Positions 15,879 through 24,418 of a DNA stretch of 37,299 bases are shown here, in pieces. The DNA comes from Deltaproteobacteria bacterium (GTDB lineage: Bacteria > Myxococcota > UBA727 > VGSZ01). The notes beneath the pieces are model-generated. The model was not told the origin of the DNA. It saw only the letters and a list, made by a program, of their open reading frames with translations, and searched no databases. The position numbers and the translations under genes were made by a program. Numbering within the stretch: position 1 is the first letter of the stretch; each line of letters starts with the position of its first letter. The stretch spans positions 1 through 37,299 of the forward strand of contig JADZDP010000214.1 of the NCBI GenBank assembly GCA_020850995.1, written 5' to 3'.

Positions 15879-15922
15879 CTCCGTCGACGTCGGCGCCCTC
15901 TCGACGTACGCACGGAGCTCCC

Positions 15923-17206
15923 ATGCACTTGTCCCCTCCGACGCGCCGTGGCGCGTCCCTGATCCCGCTCGTGATCCCCTGGCTGCTCGGCGCCGCCCCC
16001 GACGACGTCGTCGAGCGCACGCCGGCGGCGCTGGCGGCGTTCGCGCGCGCCCACAACCCGCGGGTGCGCGCCGCCACCCTCGAGAGCGCGGGCGCGCGCC
16101 GCGCCGCCGAGGGCGCGGACACCCTGCCCGACCCCATGCTCGAGCTGCGCGCAGCACCGCTGTCGGTGCCCGGGCTCTTGCCCCCGGATCCCCACGGGGC
16201 GAGCGGCTTCGGCGCCGAGCTGATGGTGGCGCAGCGCTTCCCGCTCTCGGGGCGCTTGGGACACGAGGCGGCGCGCACCGCGGCCCTGGCCCGCGGCGTG
16301 AGCGCCGAACGCGACTCCCTGCTGCTCGACCTCGAGCGCGAGGCCGCGCTGGTCGCCTGCGGCGCGTGGGAGGCGGCGACGGTGGCGCGCGTGCGCGGCC
16401 GTCACGTCGAGGTGTTGGGCGCCATGGCCGACGTGGCGCGCGCGCAGATCGCCAGCGGCCGGGCCACCGTGGGCGACGCCCAGCGCCTCGACGCCGAGAC
16501 CGCGCGCTTGTCGCTCGACGTGCTCGAGAGCGAGGGCGAGCTTGCGGCGCTCGACGTCGAGACCAACCTCCTGCTCGGCCGCGCCGCGGGCGCGCCCCTG
16601 CCGGCACCCGGCGAGCAGGTGCCGTGGCTGCTGGCCGAGCCGAGCGCCCCGGCCCTCGACGAGCGCGACGAGGTGCGCCGCGAGGCCGCGCAGGTGGAGG
16701 CCGCGCAGGCGGAGCGCGCGCGCGCCAACGCCGCGTGGGTGCCCGACCTGAGCGCGTCCCTCGGCTACTCCTCGATGTGGCCGCTCTCCCACGCGTTCAC
16801 GGTGGGCGTGGGCGTCGAGCTGCCGGTGTTCTTTGGCGGGCGCAGCGCCGAGCGCGACGCCGCCGGCACCATGGAGCAGGCCGCGGCGGCTCGCCTCGAC
16901 GAGGCGCGGCGCCGCGTGACCGCGGAGCTGGCCGCCGCGCGCGCGCGCGACGCGGCCGCCGCCCGCATGCTCGCCGTGCTCGAGGAGCGCGTGGCGCCGC
17001 TGGCCAGCGCCCGGGCGCAGACGGCGCGCGCGGCGCTCTCGGGCGGCGCCGCGCTCGACGCCGCGCTCGACGCCACCAACGAGGAGCGCGCGGTCGAGCT
17101 CGAGCGCACGCGCGCCACCGCCGCGCGCTGTCGCGCGCGCGCCGAGCTGTGGCGCGCGGCCGGCGTGTCCTTCCTTGCCACTCCTGCACCGTCGGTGACC
17201 CCATGA
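15923..17206 (+). CDS. Outer-membrane efflux protein of heavy-metal RND system (CusC/CzcC type)
   Basis: TolC-like channel subunit of 427 residues. It has an N-terminal signal region (LIPLVIPWLLGAAP) and the two repeated coiled-coil/beta segments of the OEP family: the first begins AAFARAHNPRVRAATLESAGARR, the second at VEAAQAERARANAAWVPDLSASLGY, with a VELPVFFGGR strand. It is very rich in Ala and Arg. A CGGAG sequence precedes the ATG. The stop overlaps the ATG of the membrane-fusion gene (ATGA), giving the order C-B-A with tight coupling. It would form the outer-membrane exit duct of the pump. Confidence 0.88.
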   Translation: MHLSPPTRRGASLIPLVIPWLLGAAPDDVVERTPAALAAFARAHNPRVRAATLESAGARRAAEGADTLPDPMLELRAAPLSVPGLLPPDPHGASGFGAELMVAQRFPLSGRLGHEAARTAALARGVSAERDSLLLDLEREAALVACGAWEAATVARVRGRHVEVLGAMADVARAQIASGRATVGDAQRLDAETARLSLDVLESEGELAALDVETNLLLGRAAGAPLPAPGEQVPWLLAEPSAPALDERDEVRREAAQVEAAQAERARANAAWVPDLSASLGYSSMWPLSHAFTVGVGVELPVFFGGRSAERDAAGTMEQAAAARLDEARRRVTAELAAARARDAAAARMLAVLEERVAPLASARAQTARAALSGGAALDAALDATNEERAVELERTRATAARCRARAELWRAAGVSFLATPAPSVTP

Positions 17207-18423
17207 CGCGCACGCGCCTGCTCTTCGTTGTGCTGGCCCTCATGGCCCCCGCGCTCCTCGTGCTCGCCGGCTGTCGCGACCAGCCTGCCGCGCACCGAAG
17301 CGGCGAGGTCTGGACCTGCCCCATGCACCCGGCGGTGCGCCAAGACCACCCGGGCAGCTGCCCCATCTGCAAGATGGACCTGGTGAAGGTCGACGATCGC
17401 ATGCCCGACGACGGCGCCCTGGCCCTCGACGCGCGCCAGCGCGCGCTGGCCGGCGTGCGCACTACCACGGTGACGCGCGGGCGCCTGGCCACCTCCATCA
17501 AGGCGCCTGGCCGCGTGGTGTTCGACGAGACGCGCCTGCGCGACCTGAGCCCGCGCGTGGGCGGCTGGGTCGTCGACGTCACGGTCGATCAGGTGGGCAT
17601 GGTGGTGCAGGCGGGCCAGGTGCTGTTCACGCTGAGCGCGCCGGAGCTGGTGGCGGCGCAGGCCGAGCACCTGCGCGCCGTGGCCGGCAGCGACGAGGGG
17701 CTCGCGCGCGCCTCCGCTGGGCGCCTGGGCACCTTGGGCCTCACGCCTGCGCAGGTCGAGGAGCTGGTGCGGCGCGGCGCGCCCTTCGATCCAGCGCCCA
17801 TACTGGCGCCCGTCTCCGGCGTCGTCGTCGACAAGGGTGTGGTGCCGGGGGCGCGCGTCGAGGCCGGCATGCGCCTGTTGCGCCTCGCACAGCTCGATCG
17901 CCTATGGGTCGAGGCCGACGTGTTCACCGCCGACGTGGGCGAGGTGCGCGTGGGCCAGAGCGCGCTCATCGCGGTCAACGGGGCGCACCACGAGGGCAAG
18001 GTGGCGCGCGTGCTGCCGAACGTCGAGGGCGGGGCGCGCACGGCGCGGGTGCGTGTCGATCTCGCCAACCGCGGGGCCGCGCTGCGGCCGGGCATGGTGG
18101 TGGAGGTGGAGATCGTGCTCGGCAGCATCGACGCGCTCTTGGTGCCGGCCAGCGCCGTGCTCTACACGGGCCCGCGCCGCGTGGTGTTCGTGCAGACACC
18201 CGACCCCTCGATGGCCGGCGGCTTCCGCTTCGTGCCGCGCACGGTGCAGCTCGGCCGGCGCGGCGGCGAGCAAGTGGAGATCGTGAGCGGCCTCGACGCG
18301 GGCGACGCGGTGGTGGTCGACGGCGCCTTCCTGCTCGCGTCCGAGAGCCGGCTGCGTTGGCCCGGCGCGCTCGACGCGCCCGCCGCCGACGCCGGCATGC
18401 TCATTGACGGGGGCGCCCCGTGA
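17203..18423 (+). CDS. Membrane-fusion subunit with heavy-metal-binding domain (CusB type)
   Basis: Periplasmic adaptor of 406 residues, lipid-anchored (lipobox VLAGC, Cys24). Residues 38-62 form the short heavy-metal-binding domain WTCPMHP then CPICKMDL, with the Cys, Met and His ligands typical of CusB-like proteins of copper/silver pumps. The lipoyl/barrel-sandwich hybrid follows (VGGWVVDVTVDQVGMVVQAGQVLF ... ILAPVSGVVVDKGVVPGARVEAG), then beta-barrel and membrane-proximal domains. It links the outer-membrane channel to the RND pump and may hand metal to it. Start and stop both overlap the neighbouring genes (ATGA, GTGA). Confidence 0.92.
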   Translation: MTRTRLLFVVLALMAPALLVLAGCRDQPAAHRSGEVWTCPMHPAVRQDHPGSCPICKMDLVKVDDRMPDDGALALDARQRALAGVRTTTVTRGRLATSIKAPGRVVFDETRLRDLSPRVGGWVVDVTVDQVGMVVQAGQVLFTLSAPELVAAQAEHLRAVAGSDEGLARASAGRLGTLGLTPAQVEELVRRGAPFDPAPILAPVSGVVVDKGVVPGARVEAGMRLLRLAQLDRLWVEADVFTADVGEVRVGQSALIAVNGAHHEGKVARVLPNVEGGARTARVRVDLANRGAALRPGMVVEVEIVLGSIDALLVPASAVLYTGPRRVVFVQTPDPSMAGGFRFVPRTVQLGRRGGEQVEIVSGLDAGDAVVVDGAFLLASESRLRWPGALDAPAADAGMLIDGGAP

Positions 18424-21400
18424 ACCCCATCGCGCGCGTCATCGCGTTCTGCGCCGACCGGCCGCTGCCGGTGTTGGCGCTCACCTTGATCGCGTGCGGC
18501 CTGGCGCTCGGCACGTTGTCGCAGGCGCCGCTCGACGCCGTGCCCGACGTCTCCGATGTGCAGGTGGTCATCGCCACGCCGTGGGAGGGGCGCAGCCCCG
18601 ACGTGGTGGAAGATCAAGTCACCTACCCGCTCTCCACCGCCTTCGTGGCCACGCCCGGCGTGCGCGTGGTGCGCGCGCAGTCGTCCTTCGGGCTCTCGCT
18701 CGTCACCGTCATCTTCGAGGACGGCACCGACGCGTCGTGGGCGCGGGCGCGGGTGCTCGAGAGCCTGTCGTCGCGAACGCGGCTCCCGGCCGACGCGCGC
18801 CCCACGCTCGGCCCCGACGCCAGCGGCGTGGGTTGGATCTACCAGTACGCGCTCGTCGACGAGAGCGGGCGCATGGGCCTGCACGAGCTGCGCGCGCTGC
18901 AGGATTGGTCGCTGCGCTTTCAGCTCGAGGCGGTGGAGGGTGTGGCCGAGGTCGCGTCGGTGGGCGGCTTCGTGCGCGAGATCCAGGTGCTGCTCGACCC
19001 GGCGCGCCTGCGCGGCCTCGGCATCACCACCGCCGACGTGGTGGCCGCCGTGCGCGCCGCTACCGGCGACGCGGGCGGCCACGTGCTCGAGCTGGCGGGC
19101 CACGAGCACATGATCCGCGCGCGCGCGCAAGCCACCACGCCAGCGCAGATCGCCCACGCGCTCGTGCGCACCGACGACGACGGCGTGCCCGTGCGCGTCG
19201 AGGACGTGGCCGAGGTGGCGTGGGGACCGGCGCCGCGCCGCAGCGTCGCCGACCTCGACGGCGAACGCGAGGTGGTGGGCGGCATCGTCATCATGCGCCA
19301 ACAGCAGAACGCGCTCACCGTGCTCGACGCCGTCAAGCGCCGCATCGACGAGCTCGGCGCCGGCCTGCCGCCCGGCGTGCGCATCGTGCCCACCTACGAC
19401 CGGAGCCCGCTCATCATCGAGTCGGTCAACACCCTGCGCGACACCGTGCTGCAAGAGATGCTCGTGGTGGCGCTGGTGATCTTCTTCTTCTTGCGCCACG
19501 TGCGCAGCGCGCTGGTGCCAGTGCTGAGCCTGCCCTTGGCGGCCATCATCTCGTTCCTCCCCGTCACCGCGCAGGGGCTCACCATCAACATCATGTCGCT
19601 CGGCGGCATCGCCGTGGCCATCGGCGCCATGGTGGACGCGTCCATCGTGCTGATCGAGAACGTGCACAACCGCCTCGAGCTCTTCGATCGCAACCCCGAT
19701 GGGCGCACGCGCCGTGTCGTGGTCATCGAGGCCATGCAAGAGGTGGGGCCCTCGATCTTCTTCTCGCTCTTGGTCATGACCGTGTCGTTCGCGCCGGTGT
19801 TCACGCTGCCCGGCGTGGAAGGGCGCCTGTTCGCGCCCTTGGCCTTCACCAAGACCTACGCGCTCGCCTGCGCCGCGCTCTTGGCCATCACCTTGACCCC
19901 GGCGCTCATCGGCTTCTTCGTGCGCGGCAAGGCCCACGCCGAAGACGAGGACGTCATCAGCCGCGCGCTGCAGCGCGTGTACGCGCCGGTGGTGCGCGCC
20001 GTGGTGCGCTGGCCGCTGGTGCCCATCGTCATCGCCGTGGCGCTCATGGCCGTCACCGTGCCGCTGTTCTTGCGCCTCGACGAAGAGCTGATGCCGCCGC
20101 TCGACGAGGGCGTCATCCTCTACATGCCCACGGCGCCGCCGGGCATGAGCGTGGCCACGGCCGCCGACGTGCTCACGCGCATCGACGCGGAGCTGCTGCG
20201 CGTGCCCGAGGTCGATCACGTGTTCGGCAAGATGGGCCGCGCCGAGAGCGCCACCGACCCGGCGCCGCTCGGCATGGCCGAGATCACCGTGACCTTCAAG
20301 CCCAAGGAGCAATGGCGCCCGGGCAAGCGCATGAGCGACCTGGTGGCGGAGATGGACCAGCTGCTGCAGGTGCCGGGCTTACCCAACATCTGGTGGATGC
20401 CCATCCAGACGCGCATCGAGATGTTGTCGACGGGCGTCAAGAGCCCGGTGGCCGCGCAGCTGAGCGGCCCCAACCTGCCCACCCTCGAGCGCGCCGCGCT
20501 GCTCGTGGAGCGCGCGCTCAAGAATGTCCCCGGCACGCGCAACGTGGTGGCCGAGCGCCAGGCGGGCGGCTTCTTTGTCGACGTGCGCGTGCGGCGCGAC
20601 GACTGCGCGCGCCTGGGCGTCCGCGTCGACGACGTGCTCGAGGCGGTGGCGGTGGCCGTGGGCGGCATGCCGGTGGCCGAGATCATCGACGGGCGCCAGC
20701 GCTTCGGCGTCAGCGTGCGTTTGCCGAAGGAGAGCCGCGACGATCCCGAGGAGATCGCTGCCGTGCTGGTGCCCACCCTGCGCGACACGCAGATCGCGCT
20801 CGGCGAGGTGGCCGACGTCGTGACCACCAGCGGCGCCGATATGGTGCGCAGCGAGGATGGCCTGCTCGTGAGCTACGTGCTCATCGACACCGATCGCCCG
20901 GTAGCCGGTTGGGTGAAGGACGCACAGCCGCTGGTGGACGCGCTGCGCTTGCCCGAGGGCGTGCGCCTGTCGTGGGCGGGGCAGATCGAGCACCTCGAGG
21001 CGTCGCGCGACCGACTCGCGTGGGTGGTGCCCGTCACGCTGGCGCTCATCGCGCTGCTCTTGTGGTGGAGCACCAAGAGCGTGGTGGAGACCGGCATCGT
21101 GCTCTTGGCCGTGCCCTTCTCGCTCATCGGCGCGGTCTGGCTCTTGTGGGCGCTCGATTACCACCTATCGGTAGCCGTGTGGGTGGGCCTGATCGCGTTG
21201 GCCGGCCTCGACGCCGAGACCGGCGTGGTCATGCTGCTCTACCTCACCATCGCGCACCGCGAGCACCACGCGCTCGGCATGCTGCGCACGCGCGCCGACC
21301 TGACGAACGCCATCGTCGAGGGCGCGGCCCGGCGCATCCGGCCGAAGCTGATGACGGTGGTCACCGAGCTCAGCCTCTTGCCGCTCTTGTGGTCCGATGG

Positions 21401-21563
21401 CACCGGCGCCGACGTGATGAAGCGGGTGGCCGCGCCCATGATCGGCGGCATCGCCTCGTCGTTCGTGCTGGAGCTCCTGCTGTACCCGGCGCTGTTCGCG
21501 CTGTGGAAGGGCCGCGGGCTGCCGGCAGGATCGGCCGTGGGCGCGGCGGCGGAAAACAGCTAG
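18420..21563 (+). CDS. Heavy-metal RND efflux pump (CusA/SilA-like)
   Basis: Proton-driven inner-membrane pump of 1047 residues with the full RND layout: helix 1, a large periplasmic porter domain, helices 2-6, a second porter domain, helices 8-12. The TM4 acid is present in GAMVDASIVLIENVHN, and the HME-type stretch RIEMLSTGVKSP contains the methionine that lines the metal site in CusA. This and the partner with a CPMHP/CPICKM domain favour monovalent Cu/Ag export over Zn/Co/Cd, but the exact ion cannot be fixed by eye. GTG at 18420 overlaps the stop of the adaptor gene. No cusF and no two-component regulator are seen in the window. Confidence 0.95.
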   Translation: MNPIARVIAFCADRPLPVLALTLIACGLALGTLSQAPLDAVPDVSDVQVVIATPWEGRSPDVVEDQVTYPLSTAFVATPGVRVVRAQSSFGLSLVTVIFEDGTDASWARARVLESLSSRTRLPADARPTLGPDASGVGWIYQYALVDESGRMGLHELRALQDWSLRFQLEAVEGVAEVASVGGFVREIQVLLDPARLRGLGITTADVVAAVRAATGDAGGHVLELAGHEHMIRARAQATTPAQIAHALVRTDDDGVPVRVEDVAEVAWGPAPRRSVADLDGEREVVGGIVIMRQQQNALTVLDAVKRRIDELGAGLPPGVRIVPTYDRSPLIIESVNTLRDTVLQEMLVVALVIFFFLRHVRSALVPVLSLPLAAIISFLPVTAQGLTINIMSLGGIAVAIGAMVDASIVLIENVHNRLELFDRNPDGRTRRVVVIEAMQEVGPSIFFSLLVMTVSFAPVFTLPGVEGRLFAPLAFTKTYALACAALLAITLTPALIGFFVRGKAHAEDEDVISRALQRVYAPVVRAVVRWPLVPIVIAVALMAVTVPLFLRLDEELMPPLDEGVILYMPTAPPGMSVATAADVLTRIDAELLRVPEVDHVFGKMGRAESATDPAPLGMAEITVTFKPKEQWRPGKRMSDLVAEMDQLLQVPGLPNIWWMPIQTRIEMLSTGVKSPVAAQLSGPNLPTLERAALLVERALKNVPGTRNVVAERQAGGFFVDVRVRRDDCARLGVRVDDVLEAVAVAVGGMPVAEIIDGRQRFGVSVRLPKESRDDPEEIAAVLVPTLRDTQIALGEVADVVTTSGADMVRSEDGLLVSYVLIDTDRPVAGWVKDAQPLVDALRLPEGVRLSWAGQIEHLEASRDRLAWVVPVTLALIALLLWWSTKSVVETGIVLLAVPFSLIGAVWLLWALDYHLSVAVWVGLIALAGLDAETGVVMLLYLTIAHREHHALGMLRTRADLTNAIVEGAARRIRPKLMTVVTELSLLPLLWSDGTGADVMKRVAAPMIGGIASSFVLELLLYPALFALWKGRGLPAGSAVGAAAENS

Positions 21564-21574
21564 CTTGGGTGCCC

Positions 21575-22747
21575 ATGGGCAAGCGAAGCGCGACCAGCGC
21601 GAGCGCGCCGAAGCGGCGCTCGCCAAAGACGCAAGAGAGCACGGAGCGCCCAGGGGCGCCCGAACCCGCCGAGCCCATCGTCGAGGCGCCCGAGCCCGCC
21701 GAGATCGTCGACGACCAGGCCGCGCTCGAGCCCGCTGACGACGACGAAGGCGGCCCCGTGCTCGACGTGGGCGGCGAGGCGCTGGTGCGCCGCGGCGCGG
21801 TGGCGCTGCCCGAGGGCGAGTGGGTGCAAGAGGAGGGGCCGGGCGGCCCCGTGGTCGACGACGAGGTGCCACCGGCGGGGCGCGGCGACGCGCTCTACAC
21901 CGCGTTCGTGCGCGAGGCCACGCGCGTGCAGCGCCTGTCTGAAGAGGAAGAGCGCGCCCTCGGCCTCAAGGTGCGCGATTACCAAGACCAGTCGGCCGCC
22001 AAGAAGCTGGTGGTGCACAACCTGCGCTTGGCCATCAAGATGGCGCACCAGTACCGGCGCGCCTGGACCAACCTGATGGACCTGGTGCAAGAGGCCAGCG
22101 CGGGCATGGCGGTGGCCGCGCAGCGCTGGGATCCCGATCAGGGCACGCGCTTTGGCACCTACGCGGTCTATTGGATCCGCGCGCAGCTCACGCGCTTTTT
22201 GATGACCAACGGCCGCGCCATCCACACCGGCAACACGCGCGCGGGCAGGAAGCTCTACTTCCAGCTGCCGCGCGTGCGCCGAAAGCTCCTGGCCGAGGGC
22301 AAGGAGCCCACCATCGACGCCATCGCCAAAGAGGTGCAAGAGGACCCCATCGAGGTGGCGCGCGTGGTGGCGCGCCTCGACGGGCGCGAGGCCTCGCTGG
22401 ACGCGCAGGTGGGCCCGGATGACGACGGCAGCACGCTCGGCGAGCTCATCGCCGATGAGGGCACGGGCCCCGAGCACAACGCCGCGCACCTCGAGGTGCA
22501 AAAGCTCGTCGCCGGGCTCATGCAGCGCTTCGCCGAGGGGCTGCAGGACGAGCGCGACCGTGTCATCTGGACCGAGCACCTGGTGGCGCCAGAGCCCAAG
22601 AGCCTGGTGGAGCTCGGCGCTCGCTACGGCATCTCGAAGCAGCGCATGGGGCAGCTCGCCACGCGCTTGAAGCGCGCCTTTCGCCGCCACGTCATCGACG
22701 AGCTCGGCCCGAGCACGCAGCTCTCGTGGCTGTTCGCTACGGACTGA
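21575..22747 (+). CDS. RpoH-like sigma-70 family factor with acidic N-terminal extension
   Basis: Sigma factor of 390 residues. Residues 1-105 are low-complexity, first basic then rich in Glu, Pro and Asp, and do not match sigma region 1.1. Region 2 spans about 142-212 (KKLVVHNLRLAIKMAHQYRRAW, NLMDLVQEASAGMAVAAQRWDP, GTRFGTYAVYWIRAQL), region 3 about 220-270 (AGRKLYFQLPRVRRKL resembles RpoH) and region 4 about 320-375 with the HTH SLVELGARYGISKQRMGQLATRLKRAF. It is probably an alternative sigma factor for heat or stress genes. The usual 'EGNLGL' of region 2.2 is replaced by EASAGM. ATG 21575 lies 11 nt after the pump stop; TAGCTT sits 8 nt before it. The stop codon touches a long palindrome. 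Confidence 0.88.
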   Translation: MGKRSATSASAPKRRSPKTQESTERPGAPEPAEPIVEAPEPAEIVDDQAALEPADDDEGGPVLDVGGEALVRRGAVALPEGEWVQEEGPGGPVVDDEVPPAGRGDALYTAFVREATRVQRLSEEEERALGLKVRDYQDQSAAKKLVVHNLRLAIKMAHQYRRAWTNLMDLVQEASAGMAVAAQRWDPDQGTRFGTYAVYWIRAQLTRFLMTNGRAIHTGNTRAGRKLYFQLPRVRRKLLAEGKEPTIDAIAKEVQEDPIEVARVVARLDGREASLDAQVGPDDDGSTLGELIADEGTGPEHNAAHLEVQKLVAGLMQRFAEGLQDERDRVIWTEHLVAPEPKSLVELGARYGISKQRMGQLATRLKRAFRRHVIDELGPSTQLSWLFATD

Positions 22748-22892
22748 GAATCTGGCAGGAAATCTGCTGCGCGACCCGCTGGCGGCGTTGCGGGTCCCTC
22801 CGCTTCGGCGTCACGTACCTCGGTACGCTCGCCTCGCGGCCCCACCCGCGCCTTGCCAGCGGGCCGCTCACGACGATTTCCTGCCAGATTCT
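22747..22892. repeat. 146-bp nested palindromic element
   Basis: Outer arms are perfect over 18 bp: AGAATCTGGCAGGAAATC (22747-22764) and its complement at 22875-22892. Inside lie CCCGCTGGC (22775-22783) with GCCAGCGGG (22855-22863), partially paired GGCG/GCGGGT and ACCCGCGCC segments, and a central CGTACC-TC-GGTACG (22814-22827). The element starts at the last base of the sigma-factor stop codon. It fills almost the whole gap to the convergent membrane-protein gene and could terminate both transcripts or be a dispersed repeat. Confidence 0.85.
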
Positions 22893-22922
22893 GCGCGCGC
22901 GCCGCTCGGTGCCCCGCCCCGC

Positions 22923-23339
22923 TCACTTCATCTCGAAGTGCGCCTTGGTCTCGTCTTTCAACCAGAAGATGAGCAGCGGCACCGACGCGGGCATGCAGCA
23001 CGCCGAGGTCATGCCGAGCGCGATGAGGCAGAGGCCGTAGATCCACGACCACTTGCGCGGCGGCGCCAGCGCGCCCACGAGCGAGGCGATCGCGAAGGGC
23101 ACACCGAGGGCGACGCAGATGGCGCCCGTGGCGAGCCCCTCGCCGTCGCGCATGTCGATGTCCTCGCCCCAGATCATGAGCGCCACGCCCATGACCGCGA
23201 CCAGCGAGTAGAGCACCACGAAGGCAGCCGCGTAGACGCGGTACCACGTGACCACGCGCGGCACCGGCGGCGCCGGCGGCACCGGCGGCGGCGTGCCTTG
23301 GCTCGGGACGGCGGCGGAGGTGAAGCGCTGGGGGTCCAT
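22923..23339 (-). CDS. Small membrane protein, unknown function
   Basis: Protein of 138 residues with a Pro-rich, presumably cytoplasmic, N-terminus (GTPPPVPPAPPVPRV) and three or four hydrophobic helices: about 32-58 (VYAAAFVVLYSLVAVMGVALMIW), 68-91 (LATGAICVALGVPFAIASLV) and 97-127 (IYGLCLIALGMTSACCMPASV, then a probable short fourth helix). The charged C-terminus KDETKAHFEMK ends the chain. No family is recognised. TATCTT lies 6 nt upstream of the ATG and there is no ribosome-binding site, so the mRNA may be leaderless. It faces away from the thioredoxin gene. Confidence 0.75.
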   Translation of the reverse strand: MDPQRFTSAAVPSQGTPPPVPPAPPVPRVVTWYRVYAAAFVVLYSLVAVMGVALMIWGEDIDMRDGEGLATGAICVALGVPFAIASLVGALAPPRKWSWIYGLCLIALGMTSACCMPASVPLLIFWLKDETKAHFEMK

Positions 23340-23345
23340 GGCACG

Positions 23346-23351
23346 AAGATA
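23346..23351 (-). promoter_or_regulatory. Candidate -10 box of the small membrane protein gene
   Basis: Read on the minus strand, TATCTT is followed by CGTGCC and the ATG at 23339. The 6-nt spacing puts the expected transcription start on the start codon. No strong -35 is visible at the right distance (CTGGCG is the closest). Confidence 0.4.
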
Positions 23352-23467
23352 CGCGAGGGGACGCGCAGCGCCAGGACCTCGGTCACACGCGGCGCGACGA
23401 CGCAGACCCCGTCGGTGCGGTTGTCCCCCCTCGACGCCGTGCCTACGGAAGAGAGCAGGAGCTCGTC

Positions 23468-23896
23468 ATGATCCGCCCCTGCCCCTCGTGTGGCGCCAAC
23501 AACCGCGTGCCCGCCGCGCACCTCGCCGACCACGGCAGCTGCGGCAAGTGCAAGGGCGCGCTGCCCGCGCTCGACGTTCCCCTCGACGTGAGCGCCGCCG
23601 CCTTCGACGACGTCGTCACGCACGCCAAGGTGCCGGTGCTGGTGGACTTCTGGGCGGGCTGGTGCGCGCCCTGCCGCATGGCGGCGCCACACGTGAAGGC
23701 CGTGGCCGACGAGCTCAAGGGCCGCGCGCTGGTGCTCAAGGTCGACACCGAGGCGAACCCCGAGCTGGCGGCGCGCTTCGGCATCCGCGGCATCCCGCAC
23801 TTCGTGGTGCTGAAAGACGGGCGCCCGGTGCGCGAGCAGTCGGGCCTCAGCGACGCGCGCACCATGGCTGGCTGGCTGCGCGCCGCGGGTGCGTGA
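23468..23896 (+). CDS. trxC: Thioredoxin 2 with N-terminal zinc ribbon
   Basis: Cytoplasmic disulfide reductase of 142 residues. Two Cys pairs at the N-terminus (CPSC at 5-8 and CGKC at 25-28) form the zinc-binding module specific to thioredoxin 2, and the thioredoxin fold follows with the active site WCAPC (65-69) and the cis-Pro loop GIRGIPHFVV. WCAPC has Ala where WCGPC is usual, which can shift redox potential slightly. The ATG has AGGAG upstream. It converges with kdsC, leaving 6 bp between the stops. Confidence 0.94.
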   Translation: MIRPCPSCGANNRVPAAHLADHGSCGKCKGALPALDVPLDVSAAAFDDVVTHAKVPVLVDFWAGWCAPCRMAAPHVKAVADELKGRALVLKVDTEANPELAARFGIRGIPHFVVLKDGRPVREQSGLSDARTMAGWLRAAGA

Positions 23897-23902
23897 GGGC
23901 TG

Positions 23903-24418
23903 CTACCCCCCCGTGGGCCAACGCCCTTGCGCGCGTAGCACCAGCTCGAGCAGCTCGCGCAGGGCGCCGCGCCCGCCGGGGCGTCGCGTGACCACGTGCG
24001 CTGCCTCGGCCACGTCGTCGGCCGCGTCGGGGACGCAGCAGGCGAGGCCGGCCTTCTTCATGGGCGGCAGGTCGTTGATGTCGTCGCCGATGAAGGCCGT
24101 CTCTGCCCAGGTGGCGCCGAGCTCGTCGAGCACGCGCTCGAGGGCCTCGTCCTTCTTGGCCACGCCCTGCAAGATGTGCGGCACCTTGAGCTCGCTGAGG
24201 CGCGCCTCGACGTGCTTGCTGCTGCGGCCGCTCACCGCCACCAAGATGAGCCCGGCCTTGCGCGCGATGCCGATGCCCAGGCCGTCGCGCGCGAAGAACG
24301 CGTGCAGCACCTCGCCGTGCTCGCCGTAGTAGAGCTTGCCGTCGGTGCACACGCCGTCGACGTCGAAAGCCACCACGCGGATGCATTGCGCGCGGGCCGC
24401 CAGATCGTCTTGCATCAT
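23903..24418 (-). CDS. kdsC: 3-deoxy-D-manno-octulosonate 8-phosphate phosphatase
   Basis: HAD-type phosphatase of 171 residues that makes free KDO for lipopolysaccharide inner core. Typical short KdsC pattern: FDVDGVCTDGKLYYGEHGE (Asp19 nucleophile, Asp21), then FFARDGLGI, VAVSGRSSKHVEARLSEL, and the metal-binding GDDINDLPPMKKAGL. There is no cap domain, as expected for the tetrameric family. The ATG overlaps the stop of the upstream degQ-like gene (ATGA), so KDO production is coupled to an envelope protease. Its presence implies an LPS-bearing Gram-negative cell. Confidence 0.94.
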   Translation of the reverse strand: MMQDDLAARAQCIRVVAFDVDGVCTDGKLYYGEHGEVLHAFFARDGLGIGIARKAGLILVAVSGRSSKHVEARLSELKVPHILQGVAKKDEALERVLDELGATWAETAFIGDDINDLPPMKKAGLACCVPDAADDVAEAAHVVTRRPGGRGALRELLELVLRAQGRWPTGG

